NCBI RefSeq assembly: GCF_042434745.1
Contig: NZ_JBHLSS010000098.1
Source of the DNA: Azotobacter paspali
GTDB lineage: Bacteria; Pseudomonadota; Gammaproteobacteria; Pseudomonadales; Pseudomonadaceae
Reading direction: 5' to 3' (one strand)
DNA: 64,000 nt
The position numbers and the translations under genes were made by a program. The notes beneath the pieces are model-generated. The model saw only the letters and a list, made by a program, of their open reading frames with translations, was not told the origin of the DNA and did no database searches. This document shows, piece after piece, positions 34,751 through 46,538 of the stretch (the stretch's first letter is position 1; each line of letters starts with the position of its first letter).

Positions 34751-34875
34751 AGGACCGCGTAATCGACACGAAAAGGCACGCTGGCTATTTTTTGTGCATG
34801 ATCTTCATTCGCTCCACCTAACTCTCTATACTTGCCGCCCTTCCTTTTCCCCTGCGAACAGGCACGAGGTGCGTG

Positions 34876-36767
<1,892 letters not shown>

Positions 36768-36768
<1 letters not shown>

Positions 36769-37415
36769 TGTCCACGGTCACCGCCCGCCACGCCGAGGAA
36801 CTGGCGCGTGGCGCCCGCGAACTGGGCATCGAACTGTCCGAGCGCCAACGCGAACAACTGCTCGCCTACCTAGCGCTGTTGATCAAGTGGAACAAGGCCT
36901 ACAATCTCACCGCCGTGCGCGATCCGGACGAGATGGTCTCGCGCCATCTGCTCGACAGCCTCAGCGTGACGCCGCAGATTGCCGAAGCCGGGGACGACTG
37001 GCTGGACGTCGGCAGCGGCGGCGGCATGCCTGGGGTTCCGCTGGCCATTCTGTTTCCCGGACGGCGTTTCACCCTGCTGGACTCCAATGGCAAGAAGACC
37101 CGTTTTCTCACCCAGGTGAAACTGGAACTGCAATTGCAAAACCTGGAAGTCGTTCATAGTCGGGTCGAAGCGTTCAAACCCGCGCAGCCGTTCTCCGGCA
37201 TCTGCTCGCGGGCGTTCAGTTCGCTGGCGGATTTCGCCGGCTGGACCCGTCATCTCGGCGACAGCGAAACCCGCTGGCTGGCGATGAAGGGAGTGCAGCC
37301 GGACAACGAACTGCAAGCCTTGCCGAACGATTTTCGACTGGAACGCACTTATGAGCTCAGGGTTCCCGGTTGTCAGGGTCAGCGCCATCTGCTGATACTG
37401 CGCCGCACTCCATGA
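36768..37415 (+). CDS. rsmG: 16S rRNA (guanine-527-N7) methyltransferase
   Basis: Methylates G527 of 16S rRNA in the decoding region; older name gidB. 215 residues, normal. SAM-binding site DVGSGGGMPGVPLAI and the preceding NLTAVRDPDEMVSRHLLDSL are characteristic. Its ATG overlaps the mnmG stop and parA starts 18 bases after it, giving mnmG-rsmG-parA-parB as a run. Confidence 0.96.
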
Positions 37416-37433
37416 TCCGGACAGACGCTGACC

Positions 37434-38222
37434 ATGGCTAAAGTACTCGCCATCGCCAACCAGAAAGGCGGCGTGGCCAAGACCACCACTTGCATCAACC
37501 TGGCCGCTTCGCTGGTCGCCACGCGCCGACGCGTGTTGCTGATCGACCTCGATCCACAGGGCAACGCCACCACCGGCAGCGGTGTGGACAAGCTGAACCT
37601 GGAGCATTCGGTCTACGACGTGCTGACCGGCGACTGCAGTTTCGCCGAGGCCATGCACTTCTCCGAGCACGGCGGCTACCAATTGCTGCCAGCCAACCGC
37701 GATCTCACCGCGGCAGAGGTCGTCCTGCTCGACAAGCCGGGCAAGGAGCATCGCCTGCGCGAGGCCCTGGCGCCGATCCGCGAGAACTACGACTACATCC
37801 TGATCGACTGCCCACCCTCGCTGTCCATGTTGACCGTCAATGCCCTAGCCGCCTCCGACGGGGTGATCATCCCCATGCAATGCGAATACTACGCACTGGA
37901 AGGGTTGAGCGATCTGGTCAACTCGATCCAGCGCATCGGTCAGGCGCTCAATCCGAACCTGCAGATCGAAGGTCTGCTGCGCACCATGTACGATCCGCGT
38001 ATCAGCCTGACCAACGAAGTGTCCGAGCAACTCCAGGCGCACTTTGGCGACAAGCTCTACGAAACCGTCATCCCGCGCAACGTGCGTCTGGCCGAGGCGC
38101 CCAGCCATGGCATGCCGGCGCTGGTCTACGACAAGCAATCCAAGGGTGCCCAGGCTTATCTGGCGCTGGCCAGCGAGCTATCGCGCCGCCAGCGCAAGGC
38201 TGCGCGTGGCGTCAGAGCATAA
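37434..38222 (+). CDS. parA: Chromosome partitioning ATPase ParA (Soj)
   Basis: Walker-type ATPase that moves ParB-parS complexes on the nucleoid. 262 residues. The deviant Walker A is KGGVAKTTT near residue 11; Walker B is in YILIDCPPSL. Lies between rsmG and parB. Three candidate parS targets are in this window (16630, 21940, 22567). Confidence 0.97.
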   Translation: MAKVLAIANQKGGVAKTTTCINLAASLVATRRRVLLIDLDPQGNATTGSGVDKLNLEHSVYDVLTGDCSFAEAMHFSEHGGYQLLPANRDLTAAEVVLLDKPGKEHRLREALAPIRENYDYILIDCPPSLSMLTVNALAASDGVIIPMQCEYYALEGLSDLVNSIQRIGQALNPNLQIEGLLRTMYDPRISLTNEVSEQLQAHFGDKLYETVIPRNVRLAEAPSHGMPALVYDKQSKGAQAYLALASELSRRQRKAARGVRA

Positions 38223-38231
38223 GGAGCTTCC

Positions 38232-39116
38232 ATGGCAATCAAGAAACGAGGCCTGGGTCGCGGGCTGGATGCCCTGCTGGGCGGTACCGGTGGCGGCGTG
38301 GCCACCCTGCAGAAGGAAATCGAGCAGCAGCAGGTCGATGGCCATGAACTGCAGCATTTGCCGCTGGAGTCGATCCTGCGCGGCAAGTACCAGCCGCGCC
38401 GCGACATGGATCCGGTGGCTCTGGAGGAGCTGGCGCAATCGATCCAAGCGCAAGGGGTGATGCAGCCGATCGTGGTGCGGCCGCTCGATGGCCAGCGCTA
38501 CGAGATCATCGCCGGCGAACGGCGCTGGCGGGCCAGCCAGCAGGCTGGTCTGAAGAAGATTCCGGCCATCGTCCGCGAAGTGCCGGACGAGGCTGCCATC
38601 GCCATGGCGCTGATCGAGAACATCCAGCGCGAGAACCTCAATCCGCTCGAAGAAGCCCTCGCCCTGCAGCGCCTGCAGCAAGAGTTCCAATTGACCCAGC
38701 AGCAAGTCGCCGATGCGGTGGGCAAGTCGCGGGTCAGCGTCAGCAATCTACTGCGGCTGATTTCCCTGCCGGAGGAGATCAAAACCCTGCTGGCACATGG
38801 CGATCTGGAAATGGGCCATGCCCGTGCGTTGCTCGGCCTTCCCGCCGAACGGCAGGTGGAAGGCGCGCGTCATGTTGTCGCACGCGGATTGACGGTCCGG
38901 CAAACCGAGGCGCTGGTGCGCCAGTGGCTGAATGAGCAGCCGCAGGCGGAGAAAAACCCTACGGTCGATCCGGACATAACCCGTCTGGAACAGCGGCTGG
39001 CAGAGCGTTTGGGCTCACCGGTGCAGATCAGGCACAGCCAGAAAGGCAAGGGCCAACTTGTGATTCGCTACAACTCACTGGACGAACTTCAGGGGGTTCT
39101 GGCCCACATCCGCTGA
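38232..39116 (+). CDS. parB: Chromosome partitioning protein ParB (Spo0J)
   Basis: CTPase and DNA-binding protein that loads at parS and spreads. 294 residues. N-terminal domain: QPRRDMDPVALEELAQSIQ and the GERRWRAS box; arginine patch and ALIENIQRENLNPLEEA; the parS-reading helix-turn-helix is TQQQVADAVGKSRVSVSNLL; the C-terminal dimerisation domain ends in LDELQGVLAHI. Starts nine bases after parA. Confidence 0.97.
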   Translation: MAIKKRGLGRGLDALLGGTGGGVATLQKEIEQQQVDGHELQHLPLESILRGKYQPRRDMDPVALEELAQSIQAQGVMQPIVVRPLDGQRYEIIAGERRWRASQQAGLKKIPAIVREVPDEAAIAMALIENIQRENLNPLEEALALQRLQQEFQLTQQQVADAVGKSRVSVSNLLRLISLPEEIKTLLAHGDLEMGHARALLGLPAERQVEGARHVVARGLTVRQTEALVRQWLNEQPQAEKNPTVDPDITRLEQRLAERLGSPVQIRHSQKGKGQLVIRYNSLDELQGVLAHIR

Positions 39117-39159
39117 TATTCCGGCGTGTAGCGAGCGATCGGAAAAGACTACCCTAAGG

Positions 39160-39188
39160 TTGAACCGACTTGGATGCGCCCCTATACT
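39160..39188 (+). promoter_or_regulatory. atp operon promoter
   Basis: TTGAAC (39160-39165) and TATACT (39183-39188) are spaced by exactly 17 bases, 60 bases upstream of the atpI start, in the gap after parB. A good sigma-70 promoter and the obvious source of atpIBEFHAGDC transcription. Confidence 0.8.
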
Positions 39189-39248
39189 CGCCGCGCATTT
39201 TGGTAGCGGTAAGCTCGTTGAACGCTCCGCCATGGCGACGGGGATTGT

Positions 39249-39647
39249 GTGAACATACGTAACCGGACACCTTTCCATCGCCTTCCCGTGTTTCGTGTAC
39301 TGGTCGTGCAGGCCCTGAGCGGACTTGCCACGGCCTTCGCGTGCGGTGTGTTTTTTGGGTTGGTCGCAGGGTATTCGGCCCTGCTCGGGAGCCTAATCGC
39401 CTGGCTGGCCAACCTGTATTTCGCCCATAAGGCCTTTCGCTATTTCGGCGCGCGTTCGGCCAAGGCCGTAGTCCAGTCTCTCTGGTCCGGTGAAATGGGA
39501 AAAATGATTCTGACAGCGGCGCTCTTTGCGCTGGTGTTTGTGGGGGTGCGGCCTCTCGAACCGCTGGCGCTGTTCGGCGGCTACCTGCTGGTGCTCGGTG
39601 TCGGAGCGAGTGCACTCCTGCTGATGAGGAACAAACCGAAGCATTGA
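39249..39647 (+). CDS. atpI: ATP synthase protein I
   Basis: Small membrane protein that assists assembly or magnesium supply of the F-type ATP synthase. 132 residues from a GTG start. Four hydrophobic segments are visible: FRVLVVQALSGLATAFACGV, YSALLGSLIAWLANLYFA, ILTAALFALVFVGV and LALFGGYLLVLGVGASALLL. First gene of the operon. Sequence is poorly conserved in general, so position is part of the evidence. Confidence 0.88.
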   Translation: MNIRNRTPFHRLPVFRVLVVQALSGLATAFACGVFFGLVAGYSALLGSLIAWLANLYFAHKAFRYFGARSAKAVVQSLWSGEMGKMILTAALFALVFVGVRPLEPLALFGGYLLVLGVGASALLLMRNKPKH

Positions 39648-39662
39648 GCATTTGAGGCGTTT

Positions 39663-40481
39663 ATGGCGAACACTCCAGTCGAATATATACAGCACCACCT
39701 GCAAAACCTGGTCCTGGGGTCCCTCCCGGAAAGGGGCTGGACCATCGCCAAGACGGCGGAAGAGGCCAGGGAGATGGGCTTCTGGTCCATCAATCTCGAC
39801 ACCCTTGGCTGGTCGATCGCGATGGGCGTGCTGTTCCTGTGGCTGTTCCGCAAGGCCGCCCGTAACGCCACCACCAAGGTGCCGGGTCCGCTGCAGAATA
39901 TTGCCGAGATGTGCATCGAGTTCGTCGAAGGCATGGTCCGCGACACTTTCCACGGTCGCAACCCGGTGATCGCTCCCCTGGCCCTGACCATCTTCGTCTG
40001 GGTATTCCTGATGAACAGCCTGAAGTGGATTCCGGTCGACTTCATCCCCGGACTGGCCCACCTGTTCGGCGTGCCCTACTTCAAGATCGTGCCGACCGCC
40101 GACCCGAACGGCACCTTCGGCATCTCCATCGGCGTCTTCCTGCTGATCATCTACTACAGCATCAAGGTCAAGGGGATCGGGGGATTCGCCAAGGAACTTT
40201 CGCTGACTCCGTTCAATCATTGGGCATTGATTCCGTTCAACCTGTTCCTCGAAATCCTGGGTTTGCTGACTAAGCCGCTGACCCTGGCTCTGCGTCTGTT
40301 CGGTAACATGTATGCCGGTGAAGTGGTGTTCATCCTTATCGCCCTGCTGCCGTTCTGGGCGCAGTGGACCCTGAACCTGCCCTGGGCGATCTTCCACCTC
40401 CTGGTGATCCCGCTTCAGGCATTCATCTTTATGGTGCTGACCATCGTCTACCTGAGCGCCGCCCATGAAGACCACCATTGA
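39663..40481 (+). CDS. atpB: ATP synthase subunit a
   Basis: Membrane stator subunit that forms the proton half-channels beside the c-ring. 272 residues. Conserved TFHGRNPVIAPLALTIFVWV and the essential Arg in LTLALRLFGNMYAGEVV are present, with a C-terminal LQAFIFMVLTIVYLSAAHEDHH. From memory, the N-terminal part is shorter than in P. aeruginosa. Confidence 0.97.
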   Translation: MANTPVEYIQHHLQNLVLGSLPERGWTIAKTAEEAREMGFWSINLDTLGWSIAMGVLFLWLFRKAARNATTKVPGPLQNIAEMCIEFVEGMVRDTFHGRNPVIAPLALTIFVWVFLMNSLKWIPVDFIPGLAHLFGVPYFKIVPTADPNGTFGISIGVFLLIIYYSIKVKGIGGFAKELSLTPFNHWALIPFNLFLEILGLLTKPLTLALRLFGNMYAGEVVFILIALLPFWAQWTLNLPWAIFHLLVIPLQAFIFMVLTIVYLSAAHEDHH

Positions 40482-40533
40482 CCGGCAATAACGCTTCCCC
40501 CAAACCAACCTACCCTTACTTCAGGAGCTTTAC

Positions 40534-40770
40534 ATGGAACTTGTCATCATCGCCGCCTCCATCATGATCGGTCTGGGTGCACTGAGCACCGGTATTGGCT
40601 TCGCCCTGCTGGGTGGCAAGCTGCTGGAATCCACCGCTCGTCAACCCGAGCTGGCTCCCCAACTGCAAACCAAGACCTTCCTGATGGCCGGTCTGCTCGA
40701 CGCCGTTCCGATGATCGGCGTTGGTATCGCGATGTACCTCATCTTCGTTGTTGCTCCCTCTGCTGCTTAA
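40534..40770 (+). CDS. atpE: ATP synthase subunit c
   Basis: Proteolipid whose ring rotates with proton flow. 78 residues, two membrane helices. The proton-carrying carboxylate is Asp56 in GLLDAVPMIGVGIAM, and the polar loop is ARQPE (35-39). AGGAGC lies seven bases before the ATG. It is shorter and different in both termini from the 85-residue P. aeruginosa protein as I remember it. Confidence 0.96.
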   Translation: MELVIIAASIMIGLGALSTGIGFALLGGKLLESTARQPELAPQLQTKTFLMAGLLDAVPMIGVGIAMYLIFVVAPSAA

Positions 40771-40789
40771 GCATTTCCCGGTTTAAGAA

Positions 40790-40810
40790 GGGGTTCGCCC
40801 GGCGAGCCCC
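40790..40810 (+). promoter_or_regulatory. Hairpin in the atpE-atpF spacer
   Basis: GGGGTTCGCC (40790-40799) can pair with GGCGAGCCCC (40801-40810) with one G-T pair and a minimal loop. No T-run follows. Such spacer hairpins may stabilise the very abundant atpE message or slow polymerase. Confidence 0.5.
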
Positions 40811-40863
40811 CTCGTCCCGGAAATGGCAAACGCGCCGAACGAGATAGCACGAGGTAAATCGCT

Positions 40864-41334
40864 GTGAATATAAATTTGACGCTATTCGGTCAAACGATCG
40901 CCTTCGCTATTTTCGTCTGGTTCTGCATGAAGTATGTTTGGCCGCCACTCACTCAGGCCATGCAGGAACGCCAGAAGAAAATCGCCGAGGGCCTGGATGC
41001 TGCAGGCCGTGCCCAGCAGGATCTGAAGCTGGCCCAGGAAAAGGTTTCCAACACTCTGCGTGAATCCCGCGAGCAGGCTACTCAGATCATCGAGCAGGCA
41101 AACAAGCAGGCCAATGCGATCATCGAAGACGCCAAGCAGCAAGCGCAGAGCGAAGGCGAGCGACTGATTGCCGGGGCCAAGGCCGAAATCGAGCAGGAAG
41201 TGAACCGTGCCAGGGAAGAACTGCGCAAACAGGTGGCGGCTTTGGCCATCCTGGGTGCGGAGAAGATCCTGGAGTCCAAAGTGGACACCAAGGCACACAA
41301 CAAGCTGGTCGAAAAACTGGCCTCCCAACTCTAA
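40864..41334 (+). CDS. atpF: ATP synthase subunit b
   Basis: Peripheral stalk subunit, present as a dimer. 156 residues from a GTG start (GAGGTAAATCGCT upstream). One N-terminal membrane helix (LTLFGQTIAFAIFVWFCMKY) is followed by a long charged, coiled-coil helix rich in Gln, Glu and Lys. Normal length. Confidence 0.96.
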   Translation: MNINLTLFGQTIAFAIFVWFCMKYVWPPLTQAMQERQKKIAEGLDAAGRAQQDLKLAQEKVSNTLRESREQATQIIEQANKQANAIIEDAKQQAQSEGERLIAGAKAEIEQEVNRAREELRKQVAALAILGAEKILESKVDTKAHNKLVEKLASQL

Positions 41335-41346
41335 GCGAGGCAAGCG

Positions 41347-41883
41347 ATGATCAATAACCAGACGCTTGCTCGGCCTTACGCAAAAGCCGCTTTCGAGTAT
41401 GCCAGCGCGGCCAATGGCTGCGACGCCTGGTCGGGCATGTTGGGCCTGGCTGCCGCTGTCGTTGAAGCCCCCGAAGTCGCCGAACTGCTGCGCAACCCGC
41501 GCCTGACCCGCGAAAGCAAGGTCGAGGCCGTGCTGCGTCTGTTCGCCGACGACGTCGATGAGGCGTTCCGCAACTTCATCGCCAATCTGGGCGAGCATGA
41601 TCGCCTGTTCGCATTGCCGACTGTGCGCGAACAGTTCGAGGTATACAAGGCAGAAGCCGAAAAAACGATCGACGTCGAACTCGAGACGGCCTACGAGCTT
41701 TCCGCCGAGCAACTCGAGACCTTGGCTGCCGCCCTGTCGAAGCGGCTAGATCGTTCCGTCAACCCCAGGCAGGTAGTGAATCCTGCTCTGATCGGTGGCC
41801 TGGTCATCCGCGCCGGCGACCTGGTTGTCGACGGTTCGGTCCGCGGCAAACTGAGCCAGTTGGCCGAATCGTTGAAATCCTGA
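41347..41883 (+). CDS. atpH: ATP synthase subunit delta
   Basis: Connects the F1 head to the b-subunit stalk (OSCP). 178 residues; N-terminal LARPYAKAAFEYA and C-terminal VNPALIGGLVIRAGDLVVDG, the strongest family signature. Twelve bases after atpF. Confidence 0.96.
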   Translation: MINNQTLARPYAKAAFEYASAANGCDAWSGMLGLAAAVVEAPEVAELLRNPRLTRESKVEAVLRLFADDVDEAFRNFIANLGEHDRLFALPTVREQFEVYKAEAEKTIDVELETAYELSAEQLETLAAALSKRLDRSVNPRQVVNPALIGGLVIRAGDLVVDGSVRGKLSQLAESLKS

Positions 41884-41898
41884 TTTGAGGGTCATGGC

Positions 41899-43443
<1,545 letters not shown>

Positions 43444-43449
43444 GCCGCA

Positions 43450-43471
43450 GCGGGAGCCGCAAGGCTCCCGC
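43450..43471 (+). promoter_or_regulatory. GCAA-tetraloop hairpin in the atpA-atpG spacer
   Basis: GCGGGAGCC (43450-43458) pairs perfectly with GGCTCCCGC (43463-43471), closing a GCAA tetraloop. There is no T-run, so it is more likely an mRNA stability or processing element than a terminator. Confidence 0.6.
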
Positions 43472-43493
43472 CTGCTAACCCGAAAGGTGTCAA

Positions 43494-44357
43494 ATGGCAG
43501 GCGCAAAAGAGATTCGCAGCAAGATTGCGAGCATCAAGAGCACGCAGAAGATCACCAGCGCCATGGAAAAGGTGGCGGTCAGCAAGATGCGCAAGGCCCA
43601 GTCGCGCATGGCTGCCAGCCGCCCCTATGCGGAGCGGATCCGTCAGGTCATCGGCTATCTGGCCAAGGCCAACACGGAATACAAGCACCCGTTCATGGTC
43701 GAGCGTCCGGTCAAGCGCGTCGGTTACATCCTCGTCTCCACCGACCGCGGTCTGTGCGGTGGCCTGAACGTCAACCTGTTCAAGGCCCTAATCAAGAACA
43801 TGAAGGAATGGCACGACAAGGGCGTCGAAGCCGATTTCTGCGTGATCGGCAACAAGGGGACCAGTTTCTTCCGCAGCTACGGCGGCAATGTGGTCGCGGC
43901 GATCGGCAACTTGGGTGAGGAGCCCTCGATCAACAATTTGATCGGCAGCATCAAGGTGATGCTGGATGCCTTTTACGAAGGCCGTGTGGACCGTCTGTAC
44001 CTGGCTTCGAACAAGCTCATCAACACCATGACCCAGAAGCCTGTCGTCGAGCAGTTGCTGCCGCTGGCCGCAAGCGACGACGAAGGCGTCCAGAAGGGTA
44101 CCTGGGACTACCTGTACGAGCCCAACGCCCAGCAACTGCTGGATGCCCTGCTGGTTCGCTACATGGAGTCGCAGGTCTACCAGGCCGTGGTGGAGAACGG
44201 CGCGGCCGAGCAGGCGGCGCGGATGATCGCGATGAAGAATGCGACCGACAACGCCGGCGAGCTGATCAGCGATCTGCAACTGGTCTACAACAAGGCCCGT
44301 CAGGCGGCGATCACCCAAGAAATTTCGGAAATCGTCGGCGGCGCTGCCGCGGTTTGA
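43494..44357 (+). CDS. atpG: ATP synthase subunit gamma
   Basis: Central rotor shaft of F1. 287 residues. N-terminal helix AGAKEIRSKIASIKSTQKIT and C-terminal MKNATDNAGELISDLQLVYN KARQ are the conserved coiled-coil ends; LVSTDRGLCGGLN is the family core motif. GAAAGG precedes the start. Confidence 0.97.
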   Translation: MAGAKEIRSKIASIKSTQKITSAMEKVAVSKMRKAQSRMAASRPYAERIRQVIGYLAKANTEYKHPFMVERPVKRVGYILVSTDRGLCGGLNVNLFKALIKNMKEWHDKGVEADFCVIGNKGTSFFRSYGGNVVAAIGNLGEEPSINNLIGSIKVMLDAFYEGRVDRLYLASNKLINTMTQKPVVEQLLPLAASDDEGVQKGTWDYLYEPNAQQLLDALLVRYMESQVYQAVVENGAAEQAARMIAMKNATDNAGELISDLQLVYNKARQAAITQEISEIVGGAAAV

Positions 44358-44388
44358 GAACGGTTCATAAGGTTAGAGGAACCAAGTA

Positions 44389-45765
44389 ATGAGTAGCGGA
44401 CGTATCGTTCAAATCATCGGCGCCGTTATCGACGTGGAATTCCCGCGCGATCAGGTGCCGAACGTCTATGACGCGTTGAAAGTCGATGGCGCGCAGACCA
44501 CCCTGGAAGTCCAGCAGCAACTGGGTGACGGCGTCGTTCGTTCGATCGCCATGGGTTCCACCGAAGGCCTCAAGCGCGGCCTGAACGTGAACAACACCGG
44601 TGCCGGCATCGCCGTGCCGGTCGGCAAGGCCACCCTGGGCCGGATCATGGACGTGCTGGGCAACCCGATCGACGAAGCGGGTCCCATCGGCGAGGAAGAG
44701 CGCTGGACCATCCACCGCGCGGCCCCGAGCTACGCGGAGCAGGCTGGCGGCAACGAGCTGCTGGAAACTGGCATCAAGGTGATCGACCTGGTCTGCCCGT
44801 TCGCCAAGGGCGGCAAGGTGGGCCTGTTCGGCGGTGCCGGCGTGGGCAAGACCGTGAACATGATGGAGCTGATCCGCAACATCGCCATGGAGCACAGCGG
44901 TTACTCCGTATTCGCCGGTGTGGGTGAGCGTACTCGTGAAGGTAACGACTTCTATCACGAGATGAAGGACTCCAACGTTCTGGACAAGGTGGCCCTGGTC
45001 TACGGCCAGATGAACGAACCGCCGGGCAACCGTCTGCGCGTGGCCCTGACCGGCCTGACCATGGCCGAGAAGTTCCGTGACGAAGGCCGCGACGTTCTGC
45101 TGTTCGTCGACAATATCTACCGTTACACCCTGGCCGGTACCGAAGTGTCCGCACTGCTGGGCCGCATGCCGTCCGCCGTGGGTTACCAGCCGACCCTGGC
45201 CGAGGAAATGGGCGTTCTGCAGGAGCGCATCACCTCCACCAAGACCGGCTCCATCACCTCCGTGCAGGCCGTGTACGTTCCTGCGGACGATTTGACCGAC
45301 CCGTCCCCGGCGACCACCTTCGCCCACCTGGACGCCACCGTGGTACTGTCCCGCGACATCGCCTCCCTGGGTATCTACCCGGCCGTGGACCCGCTGGACT
45401 CCACTTCCCGCCAGTTGGATCCGCTGGTGATCGGCCAGGAGCACTACGACACCGCCCGTGGCGTCCAGTACGTGCTGCAGCGCTACAAGGAACTGAAGGA
45501 CATCATCGCCATCCTGGGTATGGACGAACTGTCGGAAACCGACAAGCAACTGGTATCCCGCGCACGCAAGATCCAGCGCTTCCTGTCCCAGCCGTTCTTC
45601 GTGGCCGAAGTTTTCACCGGCTCCCCGGGCAAGTACGTTTCGCTGAAGGAAACCATCCGCGGCTTCGCCGGCATCCTCAGGGGTGATTACGACCACCTGC
45701 CAGAGCAGGCGTTCTATATGGTCGGCGGCATCGACGAAGCCATCGAGAAGGCTAAGAAACTGTAA
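44389..45765 (+). CDS. atpD: ATP synthase subunit beta
   Basis: Catalytic F1 subunit. 458 residues. Walker A is GGAGVGKTVNMMELI, the catalytic Glu lies in GVGERTREGND, Walker B in DVLLFVDNIYRYT, and the signature PSAVGYQPTLAEEMG is intact. AGAGGAACC precedes the ATG. An 18-bp palindrome follows. Confidence 0.98.
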   Translation: MSSGRIVQIIGAVIDVEFPRDQVPNVYDALKVDGAQTTLEVQQQLGDGVVRSIAMGSTEGLKRGLNVNNTGAGIAVPVGKATLGRIMDVLGNPIDEAGPIGEEERWTIHRAAPSYAEQAGGNELLETGIKVIDLVCPFAKGGKVGLFGGAGVGKTVNMMELIRNIAMEHSGYSVFAGVGERTREGNDFYHEMKDSNVLDKVALVYGQMNEPPGNRLRVALTGLTMAEKFRDEGRDVLLFVDNIYRYTLAGTEVSALLGRMPSAVGYQPTLAEEMGVLQERITSTKTGSITSVQAVYVPADDLTDPSPATTFAHLDATVVLSRDIASLGIYPAVDPLDSTSRQLDPLVIGQEHYDTARGVQYVLQRYKELKDIIAILGMDELSETDKQLVSRARKIQRFLSQPFFVAEVFTGSPGKYVSLKETIRGFAGILRGDYDHLPEQAFYMVGGIDEAIEKAKKL

Positions 45766-45771
45766 TCTGGC

Positions 45772-45789
45772 GCGCCCGCTAGCGGGCGC
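45772..45789 (+). promoter_or_regulatory. Perfect 18-bp palindrome in the atpD-atpC spacer
   Basis: GCGCCCGCTAGCGGGCGC is self-complementary along its length, seven bases after the atpD stop. No T-run. It is the third hairpin-capable spacer in this operon. Confidence 0.6.
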
Positions 45790-45842
45790 TCGCCCAGGCG
45801 GTCGCCACTCCAGTGGCACCGTCTGTTAACCGAGGCATGAAT

Positions 45843-46271
45843 ATGGCTATGTCAGTCCATTGCGATATTGTCAGCGCGGAAGAAGAGCTGTTCTCGGGCC
45901 TGGTGGAAATGGTCATCGCCCATGCCAACATGGGCGATGTCGGTATCCTGCCGGGCCACGTGCCGCTGCTGACCGATCTCAAGCCCGGTCCGGTGCGGGT
46001 GATCAAGCAGGGTGGCGACGAGGAAATCTTCTACATCTCCGGCGGCTTCCTCGAAGTGCAGCCGAGCATGGTGAAGGTGCTCGCCGACACCGCGACCCGC
46101 GCCAAGGATCTGGACGAGGTCGCTGCCGAGCAAGCCGTCAAGGCCGCTCAGAAGGCGCTCAGCGAGAAGGGCGCGGAGTTCGACTACAGTTCCGCCTCCG
46201 CCCGTCTGGCGGAAGCTGCGGCCCAGTTGCGCACCATCAACGAGCTGCGCAAGAAGTACGGCCGCCACTGA
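45843..46271 (+). CDS. atpC: ATP synthase subunit epsilon
   Basis: Regulates and couples F1 rotation. 142 residues from ATG 45843, chosen because CGAGG is seven bases upstream and the N-terminus (MAMSVHCDIVSAEEELFSG) then fits the family; ATG 45837 is too close to the ribosome site. Beta-sandwich part has GDVGILPGHVPLLTDLKPG; the C-terminal two helices end with INELRKKYGRH. Last gene of the operon. Confidence 0.97.
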   Translation: MAMSVHCDIVSAEEELFSGLVEMVIAHANMGDVGILPGHVPLLTDLKPGPVRVIKQGGDEEIFYISGGFLEVQPSMVKVLADTATRAKDLDEVAAEQAVKAAQKALSEKGAEFDYSSASARLAEAAAQLRTINELRKKYGRH

Positions 46272-46297
46272 GTTCGACGCCGTTTCGCACGAAACGA

Positions 46298-46328
46298 AGA
46301 AGGGTAGCCTTGGCTACCCTTCTTTTTT
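46298..46328 (+). terminator. Intrinsic terminator of the atp operon
   Basis: AGAAGGGTAGCC (46298-46309) pairs perfectly with GGCTACCCTTCT (46312-46323) and is followed directly by T6. It starts 27 bases after atpC: a textbook Rho-independent terminator. In Pseudomonas glmU usually follows; here accessory genes do. Confidence 0.95.
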
Positions 46329-46538
46329 AGCTCCAGTGCCCTTTTCGGGAAAAGGTGGTTCCTCTGTCGACAGCGCGCAACGGGCCACCCGGAAAACTTG
46401 CGCCTGTTTACCCGATCCAACCTCAGAACTTGCACCCACCCGGCTTCATGCGCTCGATAACCAAGATCCGGAAACCTGCCGGCTTCGGGCACTCACCGTG
46501 GCGAAGGCGAACCGTTCGGGTTTCGCTGGCCGTGACGA

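Noticed and set aside
44365..45819. 484-codon open frame antisense to atpD
   Set aside because: Shadow frame of the catalytic ATP synthase gene.
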